Origin: Cyclina sinensis
Taxonomy: Eukaryota; Mollusca; Bivalvia; Venerida; Veneridae
Reading direction: 5' to 3'
Assembly: GCA_012932295.1 (NCBI GenBank)
Contig: JAAONU010000001.1
Coordinates: forward strand, 32,023,449 to 32,087,448
DNA: 64,000 nt
In this document: positions 25,401-34,802 of the stretch, one piece after another
Position numbering within the stretch: position 1 is the stretch's first letter
Layout: every line of letters starts with the position of its first letter
The notes under the pieces: generated by a model
Told to the model about the DNA's origin: nothing
The model's database searches: none
Seen by the model: the letters and a program-made list of their open reading frames with translations, nothing else
Translations under genes and position numbers: made by a program

Positions 25401-28400
25401 TCAGGTAGTTCTGTAAGTATGTACTATGTATGAAACGGAAACAAAACTGTTTGTAAAGGGTGTTGAAGTAAGCTGAAGTTGCAAAAATATACCACCAATT
25501 TGTTAATGCATTAACAATATGTTCCCTTATTGCTATTGTTCTTAATTTTCTCAGTTCACATCATGCCTCCAATTGCTGTACGAAGACAAACAAATACCTT
25601 TACGTTATCTTAGAAAATTAACATTGACATTTTTTTTTACATTTTTAGCTCACCTGAGCACAAAGTGCTCAGGGTGAGCTTTTCTGATCGGTCTTTGTCC
25701 GTCGTCCGTCGTCCGTCCGTCCGTCCGTCCGTCGTCAACTTTTCATTCAAACGACATCTCCTCTGAAACCAATGGGGCAAATTTAATGAAACTTGGCTGG
25801 GATGTTCCTTGCATGAAGCTCTACCAAGATTGTTCAAATGGTTCTGGTCCATTGCATTTCTGGTTCACTGGAGCTGAAAATAGATTTTATAAGTTGGATC
25901 TTTAAAAATCTTCTTCTCCGAAACCACAAGGCCTGGAGCTTTGATATTTGGTATGAAGCATCATCTAGTGGACCTCAACCAAGTTTGTTCAAATTATGTC
26001 CCTGGGGACAGTTGATTTTACATAGAGTTATATAGGGAAAACTTGAAAATCTTCTTGTCAGAAACCACAAGGCCTAGAGTTAAGATATTTGGTATGTAGC
26101 ATTGTCTAGTAGACCTCTACCAAGTTTGTTCAAATCATGGCCTCTGGGTCAAAAATGGCCCCGCCCCGGGGGTCACTTGTTTTACATAGAGTTATATAGG
26201 AAAATCTTAAAAAAATCTTCTTGTCAGAAACCGTAAGTTATAGAGCTTAGATATTTGGTGTGTAGCATTGTCTAGTGGACCTTTACCAAGTTTGTTCAAA
26301 TCCTGTCCTCTGGGTCAAAAATGGCCCCGCCCCAGGGGCCACTAGTTTTACCTAGAGTTATATAAGAAAATCTTACAAAATCTTCTTGTCAGAAACCGTA
26401 AGTTATAGAGCTTAGATATTTGGTGTGTAGCATTGTCTAGTGGACCTCTACCAAGTTTGTTCAAATCCTGGCCTCTGGGTCAAAAATGGCCCCGCCCCAG
26501 GGGCCACTAGTTTTACATAGAGTTATATAAGAAAATCTTAAAAAATCTTCTTGTCAGAAACCGTAAGTTACAGAGCTTAGATATTTGGTGTGTAGTGGAC
26601 CTCTACCAAGTTTGTTCAAATCCTGGCCTCTGGGTCAAAAATGGCCCCGCCCCAGGGGCCACTAGTTTTACATAGAGTTATATAGGAAAATCTTAAAGAA
26701 ATCTTCTTGTCAGAAACCGTAAGTTATAGAGCTTAGATATTTGGTGTGTAGCATTGTCTAGTGCACCTCTACCAAGTTTGTTCAAATCCTGGCCTCTGGG
26801 TCAAAAATGGCCCCGCCCCAGGGGCCACTAGTTTTACATAGAGTTATATAGGAAAATCTTAAAAAATCTTCTTGTCAGAAACCGTAAGTTATAGAGCTTA
26901 GATATTTGGTGTGTAGCATTGTCTAGTGGACCTCTACCAAGTTTGTTCAAATCCTGGCCTCTGGGTCAAAAATGACCCCGCCCCAGGGGCCACTAGTTTT
27001 ACATAGAGTTATATAGGAAAATCTTAAAAAATCTTCTTGTCAGAAACTGTAAGTTATAGAGCTTAGATATTTGGTGTGTAGCATTGTCTAGTGGACCTCT
27101 ACCAAGTTTGTTCAAATCCTGGCCTCTGGGTCAAAAATGGCCCCTCCCCGGGGTCACTTGTTTTACATAGAGTTATATAGGTAAAACTAAAAAATCTTCT
27201 TGTCAGAAACAAGAAGGCCTACAGTTAAGATATTTGGTATGTAGCATTGTCTAGTGGACCTCTACCAAGTTTGTTCAAATCCTGGCCTCTGGGTCAAAAA
27301 TGGCCCCGCCCCGGGGGTCACTTGTTTTACATAGAGTTATATAGGAAAATCTTTAAAAAATCTTCTTATCAGAAACCGTAAGTTATAGAGCTTAGATATT
27401 TGGTGTGTAGCATTGTCTAGTGGACCTCTACCAAGTTTGTTCAAATCCTGGCCTCTGGGTCAAAAATGGCCCCGCCCCAGGGGCCACTAGTTTTACATAG
27501 AGTTGTATAAGAAAATCTAAAAAAATCTTCTTGTCAGAAACCGTAAGTTATAGAGCTTAGATATTTGGTGTGTAGCATTGTCTAGTGGACCTCTACCAAG
27601 TTTGTTAGAAAAATGTCCCTGGGGTCACTATTGGCCCCGCCCGAGGGGTCACAAGTTTTAAATAACAATATAGAAGAAAATCTTTAAAAATCTTCTTGTC
27701 TGAAACCACAAGACCTAGAATTTTAAAATTTGGCATGAAGCAAGCTTTATCAAGCTTTTTCAAATTATTGGATTAGGTTAAAGGTCACGGAGGCTAAAAG
27801 TAGATTTATCTACTGTACCTCATAGAGCCTTCATTTATAGACCAATATCTTTGATATTCAGTATAGAGGTTCCTTGCACGGACCTCTACCCATGGGTAGG
27901 GTTTGAGGTTACTGGGTCAAGGTCAAGGTCACCATAGCTTATAATAGGTATTTCTACTTTCTGTCGTAGAGCCTTTTTTTATTGACTGATATTTTACATA
28001 TTTGGTTTGTAGGCACTTAAATATTTTCAATTAAAAAATGAAATACTGCTTAACAGCAAACCTACAGCCAAAGTACTCAGGTGAGCGATCCAGGGCCATC
28101 ATGGCCCTCTTGTTGTTATTACCTGGACAACAGTTAAGTAAAAAGTCGAAAAAAAGAAAAAAATACTTCGTGAATTGAATTCATCAAGTTACTATGTGGA
28201 ACAATAAAAAAAACACAAACAAAACACACACAAAAATGAAAATAAAACCAGGTAGAGCTGTAGAATAAAGACAGTCTTACTAAGTCTTAGTACTAAAATT
28301 GGAGACTTAACGTGATTATGGTAAACGTTATTGAAAGGGATATGAACCGTGAGGGCTGAAACTACTAACTTACATGAATTTACTACTGGATTTTGGAGGG

Positions 28401-31400
28401 TAAATAGTTTGTACAAGAGACCGGGATAGTTGTTCAATGTCTTTATTTTGCATTCAAGTGTATTTATGCAAGGAAGAAGTTAGTGAATTGATTTTGACCA
28501 GTCCGACATCTTGCTGATTCCTATTCCAGGTCTCTCCTTAATGTCCAACCCATAAATTGTTTCTAGAGGTTACAGCTGGTGTACTAGCACCTGTCGGGGC
28601 ATATTCTACAAATGAAGCAAAAGCAAATGACATACTTTTGCAAGCAAAAATAGTTAATATAGTGTAATGTTCCTATCCCTTTCAACTGCGTTTAAGGTAA
28701 AAAAAAAGGCCGAGTTGTCTGACCCTACCTTAGTTTGGAAAAAGGCCAACAAAACAATTACTGGAAAGTTTTTAAACCTTTTACTTTACACGAGTTAACA
28801 CAAACACGTTGAAATAAGGTATGGTCAAGCAACTTGGAAGATGTTTACTTGTTCAGTCCATATACATGTACATGCCATCAACATACTTATATATCTTTCT
28901 TATGCATATGATCCCATCTGTCTATGTTAAGGTGTGGTTAGAGGCTGCTATACAAGTATTTTACTCTCTCGGACCTACATATGGAGGAGTGATAACAATG
29001 GCCAGTCACAACAAATTTCACCAGAAATCAATCGTGTAAGAAGTGCCTTTTTGTTTAGTAAAGTAAGTCATTAACTCAAATGTTTGGAAAGCTGAGAAGG
29101 TGAGAGAACCCTGAGAATTTGCAAGGGTAAATATTTAAGTAAATGCAGTTAACTTCATAACACCAGTAATATTTTGTTGTCAGATGTTGACGCTACACTT
29201 AGTGTGAATAGATATTTTTGCTAAACTGCTATTAGCAATAGTGCATATATAGTTTTAATGTTCAAACTTGCTTTTTACCTTAGGGAAACAACCATATGTG
29301 TAGCTTCAGATGCATTCACTGCATTTTATGCAGGCCTAGTTGTATTTACGTGTATGGGGTTTATGGCCAAAGAAGCTGGAACGAGTGTCGAATCAGTTGC
29401 CAAAGCATCAGGTAAGAGCTGAAAAAAGACTGCCAACGTATCGGATGTTTCACTTGAAGCATAATTCATGTGTTTCTACGTAGGCTTCTTTAAATTGGAT
29501 AGTTTGTTTGGATACAAATTCGAAATTAGTGGTATAATCAATTTCACTTGTAATATTTATAAATTTTAATGCTAAAATAGCTCTGAATGACGTTATAACC
29601 AACACTTTAGTTTACTTCCGGGTATTGCTAGTTAAATATTTCAGCTACTGACGTTCTGACAGCGATCTGCAATAGCTATATTATGGTGGCATAATTTTAA
29701 TACATGAGATAGCTAGATAAAGTTAAAACATATTAGCGTCTAAGATAGTTTCATGTTTTCTGGAAATTTTATCGCACAGATCCAATGTTTCCTGAAAGGT
29801 TACTTGCAATATTTGCTAATTCTCCTTCATTGCCTCGAGCTGGCAAATAATTTTGTCAGATAGCAGCTATGGATAGAAATGTTGATGATCGGAATATCTT
29901 TGTTAAGTAGCTAGGCATAATTCAGAAGTCATCAATTGGTTAGAAAACATGAATATTACCAGTCATGTCTTGCAATAGTTTCTTCTATTAATTTGAGTGT
30001 CCTTTAAAACAATTTTTAACCTTAATTAATATTATATAAATCAACAAAAAATACCTCCATTTTAGGAGATGGCGCTTAGCTTCAACAATTTTAAACGTGT
30101 GAGAAATCCGAATGTTATTTCTATTTACAGTAAAACTCGATATTAAGCCCACGAGAGGGACTATAGCAAATTGATCTTAATTTGAAGTTGGTCTCATTAT
30201 TGCGTTAACTTGACCCTGGTCATTCTCCCGGCTTATAAGTTATGTACCCCTAAGTACTTTTTTCTTATCTTTTCATAGCCTTCATTTATGTAGGTAATTT
30301 GTAAAACCATCGCGATACCAAAATATCCTAACGCCAACGCAAAAATTGAGTACGAAAAAAAAAATCAGGAAACAAAAAAAAAATCTTGTTAGCTTTTTTC
30401 ATCGTGATATATTCCCCCACCCCACCCCCCAAAAAAATCAAATGATCAAAAAAAAAATTGAAATAATCTATCTCATATCATGAATCTGCCACCATACCAT
30501 ATTGATTCTTTCATTGCTTATCTGAACTAGAGGTTAAAGAATTAAACGTTTTACGATTGTTTCAGGTCCAGGACTGGCTTTTGTGGCTTACCCAGAGGCT
30601 ATAAGCAGGATGCCATTTCCTCAACTCTGGGCAGCTTTGTTCTTCTTAATGCTCGTTACAGTGGCGTTTGATAGCACTGTAAGGTCAACATTACACATCT
30701 ACCATCTGTTTGTCATGCACCTTATACAATCTTGTTAACTTACCTCAATACCTTCTGAACTAATAAGACTTTTTTCTTGTAATGTTGTAATATACTCTAA
30801 ATGTAACTAAAATCATATACAACGTCATTTGTGATACAACGTCATTTATGATATGAAAATCTTTGATCGAACGTGTTAAGAAATTAAATTTTAATACATG
30901 TATTCGGAAGTCTTTTGTTATTGACAAAAGTTCCATTTTTATCCAGCATTCCTTGTCTAACCTTTTTGCCTCCCTCATAAACAAATGAAATCACGACTGA
31001 AAACGATCAAAAAACAAAGTAATGTTTTCGGAATAAAGACTTAACAATTAATCCACCCGACTACACAGCAAAAAGTAACGTGAACGTTTAATGTCGCATA
31101 TCTTTTATGTTATAAAAGGTTATTTTTCTGTTTTAACGACCACTTTTATAAATGGATTAAGAGAAATTCTGACATGATAACTATGGCTCAATTTATTATT
31201 TTTTTTTATTTCTAGTTCGGTATGCTGGAGACGGTAACAGGGGCGCTGCTAGACGTGTATCCCAAAAAACTGTTACCTCACAAACACGCGGTACTCATCG
31301 GAACAGCCTTGTTACTGTTCCTGCTGGGAATTCCATTGTCTATGAATGTAAGACGCAGTACAGAGCCAATGTAAACGGCTCAATTCTATAGCTTGATCAG

Positions 31401-33469
31401 GCTAAGTTTCATTTTTTTTTAAATTAAAGATCACTGTACCTGATAAGAAAGTACGTAAACCAGACCGTTACATGTTTCTTAAACGGGTAGTACTGTTACC
31501 GATGATGAATCAAACAAATCCTATAAATACAAATTGTACAGATTACCGCTTCACTGTCCCCTTAGGACAGTAAATGAATATATTAATATTTTAGATATGG
31601 TTTTATCATTCAGGAAGCTATTAAACTTTATACATGGCATGATTATTTCAGGGAGGCATATACTTGTTCCAACTTTCTGATTGGTACATATCAGCTTTTG
31701 CTCTCTTGTTTGGCTCCGCCCTGGAATGCGTTATGGTCACGTGGATCTACGGTTTGTCTCAAATTGAATAATTTTAAATGAACACAATTTGTAACAGTGC
31801 TGTACAATACAATTGCTATTCCTAGGGTTAAACTCGTTTAACTGAGCTCTTAGAGGTAATACTTGTATTTATAGAATTAACGACAAGTTATCTTGAAAGA
31901 AAACACTATAAAATTAACCAATCACATAATGCATATATTTTTTATCGGTTCATTCTCTTTAGATGAAAAATAATTCAGAAGTTAAAGAGGAACATGTGTT
32001 CAAAAAATGACTCTTCAAGGCATATACCAATAAAAATGTGCATTTGTAATAAATGCCTATGGACCCAAAATGGCACATCAGCAAGTCTCTATACAAAAAC
32101 TAATACTAGTGGATTCAGTTTGCTGGTTATAGTGAGAAAGTTTCGTCTGATACCTTGACATTGGGTAATTATTCATTCAATATCATTCACATTGACATAA
32201 ATTTGAAGAAAATGAAATACTTAAATGTTAGGGTATACCTCTTCAGCGTTCATGTGAAAAAAAGACAGTCGGTATTGCCGCAGATGTATAATCATTTTGC
32301 TTCTGTTGCTGTCTCAAAAACAGAACATTTCTTTCAATAAGATGCGTTTTAGTGATGATTAGTCAAACGCTTTTTACAGGTTTGATGCTTTTTTGCTCTT
32401 TCTGTTTTTCTGATCATTAGGTGCAGATAGATTCGCTCATGATATAGAATTAATGACAGGACGTCAGGTATCCAAGATGCTGAGGATATTTTGGTGTGTT
32501 CTAATGACAGGATTTCTATCGGTAATATCAATTATTTGGTGGAAAAATAATTACCGTTTGATTCCCGGTGTTTGAATCACTAAAATATACATTTTTTCGA
32601 ATTGACGAAAGTTCTGGTAAATGTTTTAAAAAATGGATATTTTTGCCATTGTGTGAATTTTTTATCAGTAACTTAATACCCAAGCGGAATTGCATCGATG
32701 TGATGTTTCTATTTTCTTTGGTTCATAATTTTTCTAAATTCTTTTTGTTGATTGCCATTACCGTGTTCCAGGTCGCCTTCTTGATCACCGTGACGACATA
32801 TACGATACCAGACTATGGTGATGGTTATGTGTATCAACCTTATGCAATCGTTATTGGCATTCTGATGTCTCTTGTGCCATTTGTTCCTGTACTTGTGATT
32901 ATGGTGAAAGAAATCTGGAACGCTGAAGGCTCACTGATCCATGTGCGTATAAAATCTAAACTTGTCTTTGTTAAGGCAACGAGTACTCACACGAAGTCAT
33001 AATACTGTGTAATAAAAAGTTTCCAATTACCTTCAAAAGGTCAAAGATATGAAACATAATTAAATTGTGTCTGCAGAAACCCTTCAATGCCCTAAGTTAG
33101 ATTTTTTCTACTGAGGCTCACTTTATAATCAAATTGCAAAACTTGGATAATTTCATTGACAACTTTGATTTTGTTGATTAATTCTTTTAACCTCATCCTA
33201 AACACTTCAGAACTTTTTCATTCTCTTACCTTTACTTATTAATTTCATCGATAAAATATTTTGAAAAAAAGACAAATGCATTGTCACTTACATCATACAT
33301 TTCGTGTTTACAGAGAATAAAAAGTCTTTTGGAACCATCTCGAAAATGGAGACCGATTGATAAACAAACTCGGGAAATATACCGTACGAGACCATATCGA
33401 TACGAGGACACGCTCTGCAAAAGAATCAGAACGAATATCCTTGGAAATAAGGACACACCATGGTTTTGA
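13095..33469 (+). CDS. SLC6-family sodium-coupled transporter, glycine-transporter-like, complete 13-exon gene
   Basis: Plasma-membrane symporter of the neurotransmitter:sodium symporter family. Exons: 13095-13428, 16254-16406, 16717-16849, 17548-17680, 21073-21207, 28932-29035, 29284-29411, 30566-30678, 31216-31347, 31652-31751, 32421-32521, 32772-32942, 33314-33469. They sum to 1893 nt (630 aa), within family size, with all phases fitting. Twelve membrane segments are apparent. Signatures: [20 protein letters not shown] (TM1), [20 protein letters not shown] (TM6), [12 protein letters not shown] (EL4) and [12 protein letters not shown] (TM10). TM6 and EL4 resemble GlyT1/GlyT2 most, and Gly51 replaces the monoamine-transporter Asp. 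EL2 has C152/C161 spaced for the family disulfide and sequons at N174, N180, N187 and N191. Odd: residues equivalent to LeuT N27, Y47, N286 and E290 (Ser in animal transporters) are S54, F74, D340 and A344. The Na2 pair D409-S410 is kept. Substrate unknown. Confidence 0.93.
13429..16253 (+). other. SLC6 intron 1
   Basis: 2.8-kb AT-rich intron with no recognised exon or array. Confidence 0.5.
16254..16406 (+). CDS. SLC6 exon 2 (TM3, start of EL2)
   Basis: Residues 112-162. Acceptor TTTGCACAG, donor GTACTT. TM3 carries the WYYVTIMGW substrate-side Tyr pair; then [15 protein letters not shown] with the EL2 disulfide pair C152/C161. Confidence 0.95.
16717..16849 (+). CDS. SLC6 exon 3 (glycosylated EL2)
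   Basis: Residues 163-206 plus two bases. Acceptor CTGTTTTTAG, donor GTAAGT. Variable loop with four N-glycosylation sequons (NGS, NVT, NIS, NIS) within 20 residues, then the conserved SPANEFWL before TM4. Confidence 0.9.
17040..17460 (-). repeat. probable dispersed repeat in SLC6 intron 3
   Basis: Holds a 134-codon minus-strand open frame with no family resemblance. The text GTCCATTCGTGTGTCCGTTC and the Cys/Arg/Asp-rich translation resemble the GTCCGTCC-bearing repeats elsewhere in the window (compare 25690-25735). Confidence 0.3.
17548..17680 (+). CDS. SLC6 exon 4 (TM4)
   Basis: Residues 207-251. Acceptor TATGTTTAG, donor GTACCG. Encodes [20 protein letters not shown] and the IKGVKSLGK loop. 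Confidence 0.93.
19290..20920. repeat. 75/78-bp minisatellite in SLC6 intron 4
   Basis: About 21 units around AGTCACGGCGGTTTTAGCAT. Unit starts at 19321, 19399 and 19474 give spacings of 78 and 75, set by CCAATTAAGA versus CCAAAGA. Both lengths are multiples of three, so on the minus strand a frame of the type [20 protein letters not shown] stays open for 251 codons (19135-19890) and again at 20218-20493 and 20595-20792. Units from about 19970 on carry 1-3 base losses that break the frame. It lies antisense inside an intron; coding use is unproven. Confidence 0.92.
21073..21207 (+). CDS. SLC6 exon 5 (TM5, EL3)
   Basis: Residues 252-296. Acceptor GTTTCAG, donor GTATAT. Encodes [20 protein letters not shown] and the loop [10 protein letters not shown], matching the GlyT pattern at this junction. 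Confidence 0.95.
21266..21303. repeat. (GA)n-rich microsatellite
   Basis: GAGAGAGGGAGAGAGAGGGA-type run in SLC6 intron 5. Confidence 0.85.
21304..23493 (+). other. SLC6 intron 5, unique part
   Basis: No recognised exon or repeat array; short open frames only. Confidence 0.4.
23494..23601. repeat. 27-bp tandem repeat, 4 copies
   Basis: Unit GTCTTGAGTACAACAAGTTG followed by ACATAAT, starting at 23494, 23521, 23548 and 23575. The first copy differs at one base; the rest are identical. Confidence 0.97.
23620..25330. repeat. 70-bp minisatellite in SLC6 intron 5
   Basis: About 24 units around AGTGTCGACTGTATAGTATT and GGACAGTGTTTAAGG. The GTCGACTGT word at 23961, 24031 and 24101 gives a 70-bp period. 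Central units (23810-24220) are nearly identical and the flanks are more diverged, as expected from unequal exchange. The minus-strand open frames are by-products (70 is not a multiple of 3). Confidence 0.93.
25647..28112 (+). mobile_element. 2.5-kb repeat element with terminal hairpins and ~165-bp internal tandem units
   Basis: Left end: a hairpin (AGCTCACCTGAGCAC, loop AAA, GTGCTCAGGGTGAGCT), then GTCCGTCC repeats. Middle: about 12 units near 165 bp carrying GTCAGAAACCGTAAGTTATA, CCTCTACCAAGTTTGTTCAA and GGTCAAAAATGGCCCCGCC (GTCAGAAACC at 26057, 26223, 26388 and 26553). Right end: ACTCAGGTGAGCGATC, then the palindrome AGGGCCATCATGGCCCT and CTTGTT. GCTCACCTGAG is thus inverted at both ends. 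No protein is encoded. A related right end occurs at 653-705. Non-autonomous element; its class (possibly Helitron/Helentron-like) is a guess. Confidence 0.7.
28113..28931 (+). other. SLC6 intron 5, distal part
   Basis: No recognised feature between the repeat element and exon 6. Confidence 0.4.
28932..29035 (+). CDS. SLC6 exon 6 (TM6)
   Basis: Residues 297-330 plus two bases. Acceptor GTTAAG, donor GTAAGA. Encodes [19 protein letters not shown], the unwound substrate-binding TM6, with Q304 and S308 of the chloride site retained. Confidence 0.95.
29284..29411 (+). CDS. SLC6 exon 7 (TM7)
   Basis: Residues 331-373. Acceptor TACCTTAG, donor GTAAGA. TM7 reads [15 protein letters not shown] where animal relatives have N-x-x-T-S; D340 and A344 replace the ion-binding Asn and Ser. 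Confidence 0.95.
29412..30565 (+). other. SLC6 intron 7
   Basis: AT-rich intron with several poly-A runs near 30350-30460; nothing else recognised. Confidence 0.5.
30566..30678 (+). CDS. SLC6 exon 8 (EL4, TM8)
   Basis: Residues 374-411. Acceptor TGTTTCAG, donor GTAAGG. Encodes [17 protein letters not shown] and TM8 up to VAFDST with the Na2 ligands D409 and S410. Confidence 0.95.
31216..31347 (+). CDS. SLC6 exon 9 (end of TM8, TM9)
   Basis: Residues 412-455. Acceptor TATTTCTAG, donor GTAAGA. Encodes [17 protein letters not shown] and TM9 ([20 protein letters not shown]). Confidence 0.95.
31652..31751 (+). CDS. SLC6 exon 10 (TM10)
   Basis: Residues 456-488 plus one base. Acceptor TTATTTCAG, donor GTTTGT. 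Encodes [20 protein letters not shown] and onwards to WIYG. Confidence 0.95.
32421..32521 (+). CDS. SLC6 exon 11 (IL5, start of TM11)
   Basis: Residues 489-522. Acceptor ATCATTAG, donor GTAATA. Encodes [20 protein letters not shown] and the start of TM11. Confidence 0.95.
32772..32942 (+). CDS. SLC6 exon 12 (TM11, TM12)
   Basis: Residues 523-579. Acceptor GTTCCAG, donor GTGCGT. Encodes the end of TM11, the Tyr-rich loop [13 protein letters not shown] and TM12. Confidence 0.95.
33314..33469 (+). CDS. SLC6 exon 13 (cytoplasmic tail, stop)
   Basis: Residues 580-630 and TGA at 33467. Acceptor GTTTACAG. Basic tail ([20 protein letters not shown]) whose P-S-R-x-W-x-P pattern is usual for the family just after TM12. 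Confidence 0.93.
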   Translation, partial: RIKSLLEPSRKWRPIDKQTREIYRTRPYRYEDTLCKRIRTNILGNKDTPWF

Positions 33470-34375
33470 GTGGCAAAGAACTTACAGATATCCATATCAA
33501 TATCATATTTCTTAATTACTTTTTTTTTTTAAATTAGAATTAGTATACTGTCAGGTGATATATGGCATGTTTATATACTGTTTGATTCATGTTGGTTTTA
33601 TCATTGCTTTCTGGACAGCTAGAATATAACCGCCACAGTATACTTTACAGATTGTATGTTTTTGTGACAGATCTTTACTTTAGTCATTGGCATATTTCAT
33701 TAAAAGGTAACACAATTCAGTACTTAACACTTTAATAGTACATGTAACATTTAACATTTCGTTAAAATGAACATTAAAGCCTAAATTAAATGAGTTATTG
33801 ACTTGTTCTGTTTGTCGGTTATTGTAAGATTATAACGATGCACTTTCAACACCACTAAACACAATTTCATAAACACAAAATGAGTATTGCAAACCAGACA
33901 TATTTTGCCATACCCATTTCGACACGTTGTACTTCATTAATTGCTGAACCTTCTTGTTCAGGGTTAACTGAACTGAACATAGCCTCCTGTTTCTGAATAC
34001 TGCCGAGTCATCTGCTGCTATATTCGAAGCTCAGACTTTTGATCAGTCTAAAGTAGATGATGTATTGACATTATGCAGAAATGTAACAACACCTTAGAAA
34101 GCAATTTCAGAAATATTTTTGGAGAGGTCATCAGACCTCTCCACAGTGTTGGCTTAAATTGCTGGCGGCATCCATTTTTGCGTAGCAAATTTTAGTTAAT
34201 GATCTCATATTAAGCCTAAAATCATGAAAACCAGTTTACAAAGATATTTATGCGCATGCTCCGAATCAAAATACGAATTCATTTAAACGAAAACAAAATT
34301 TAACATCGGGTCAAAACGGCCCATGGTTAAAACGGCCCATTATGAACAAAACGTACAGAGTAATTTTGTATTCCC
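33470..34375. other. region downstream of the SLC6 gene
   Basis: Presumed 3' UTR and intergenic DNA. The one structured spot is a perfect 9-bp inverted repeat (GGAGAGGTC, loop ATCA, GACCTCTCC) at 34121-34142. No clear AATAAA-type signal could be assigned. Confidence 0.35.
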
Positions 34376-34802
34376 TTAAAGCGACTGACTTACAGATCGG
34401 CCGACGATGAAAAAAAAAAAAAAAAAAAGAAAATGTTCTTACATCTTAAAATTTTTGCTGCAATTGCAAAGAACATATTTAAACTAAGTTACTGATTCAT
34501 TTACATCAAAATATAAAGTTTTACACACTTTTATCGGTAAAAAATTTACCCCGTTAGTCACTGGGTAGATACTTTAGTTATAAGATTAATTTTGACGCTT
34601 GCTTACTAGGCTCAGTGGTCTAGATCGTCGTTCCCTATTTTACTGACCGAAAGGTCGTGGGTTCTAATCCTGGTTTAGTCAACTTTTTTTCTCAGTTTTC
34701 ATGGCGTATAGAAGCATAATATTATGTTTTTTCCGTAGTATATTAAATTCTCTTAAATTTAAAAAAAAAAAAATCGGCAAAATTCTGTGTCAGTGGCTTT
34801 AA
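34376..34802 (+). mobile_element. TTAA-ended short element with internal tRNA-like promoter
   Basis: Starts TTAAAGCGACTGAC and ends GTCAGTGGCTTTAA, an imperfect terminal inverted repeat with TTAA at each tip. Inside, 34610-34680 looks like a tRNA gene: GGCTCAGTGGTCTAGA (A box) and GGTTCTAATCC (B box). A second, minus-strand copy at 58231-58560 shares the upstream TATAAAGTTTT-type motif, the tRNA-like block, TATAGAAGCATAA and the tail ATTCTGTG-GTCAGT-GCTTTAA. It could be a tRNA-derived SINE family with inverted ends, or a TTAA-targeting miniature transposon that captured one. Confidence 0.7.

Noticed and set aside
34606..34680. Stand-alone tRNA gene
   Set aside because: A second copy of the whole surrounding element occurs at 58231-58560, so the tRNA-like block is part of a repeat.
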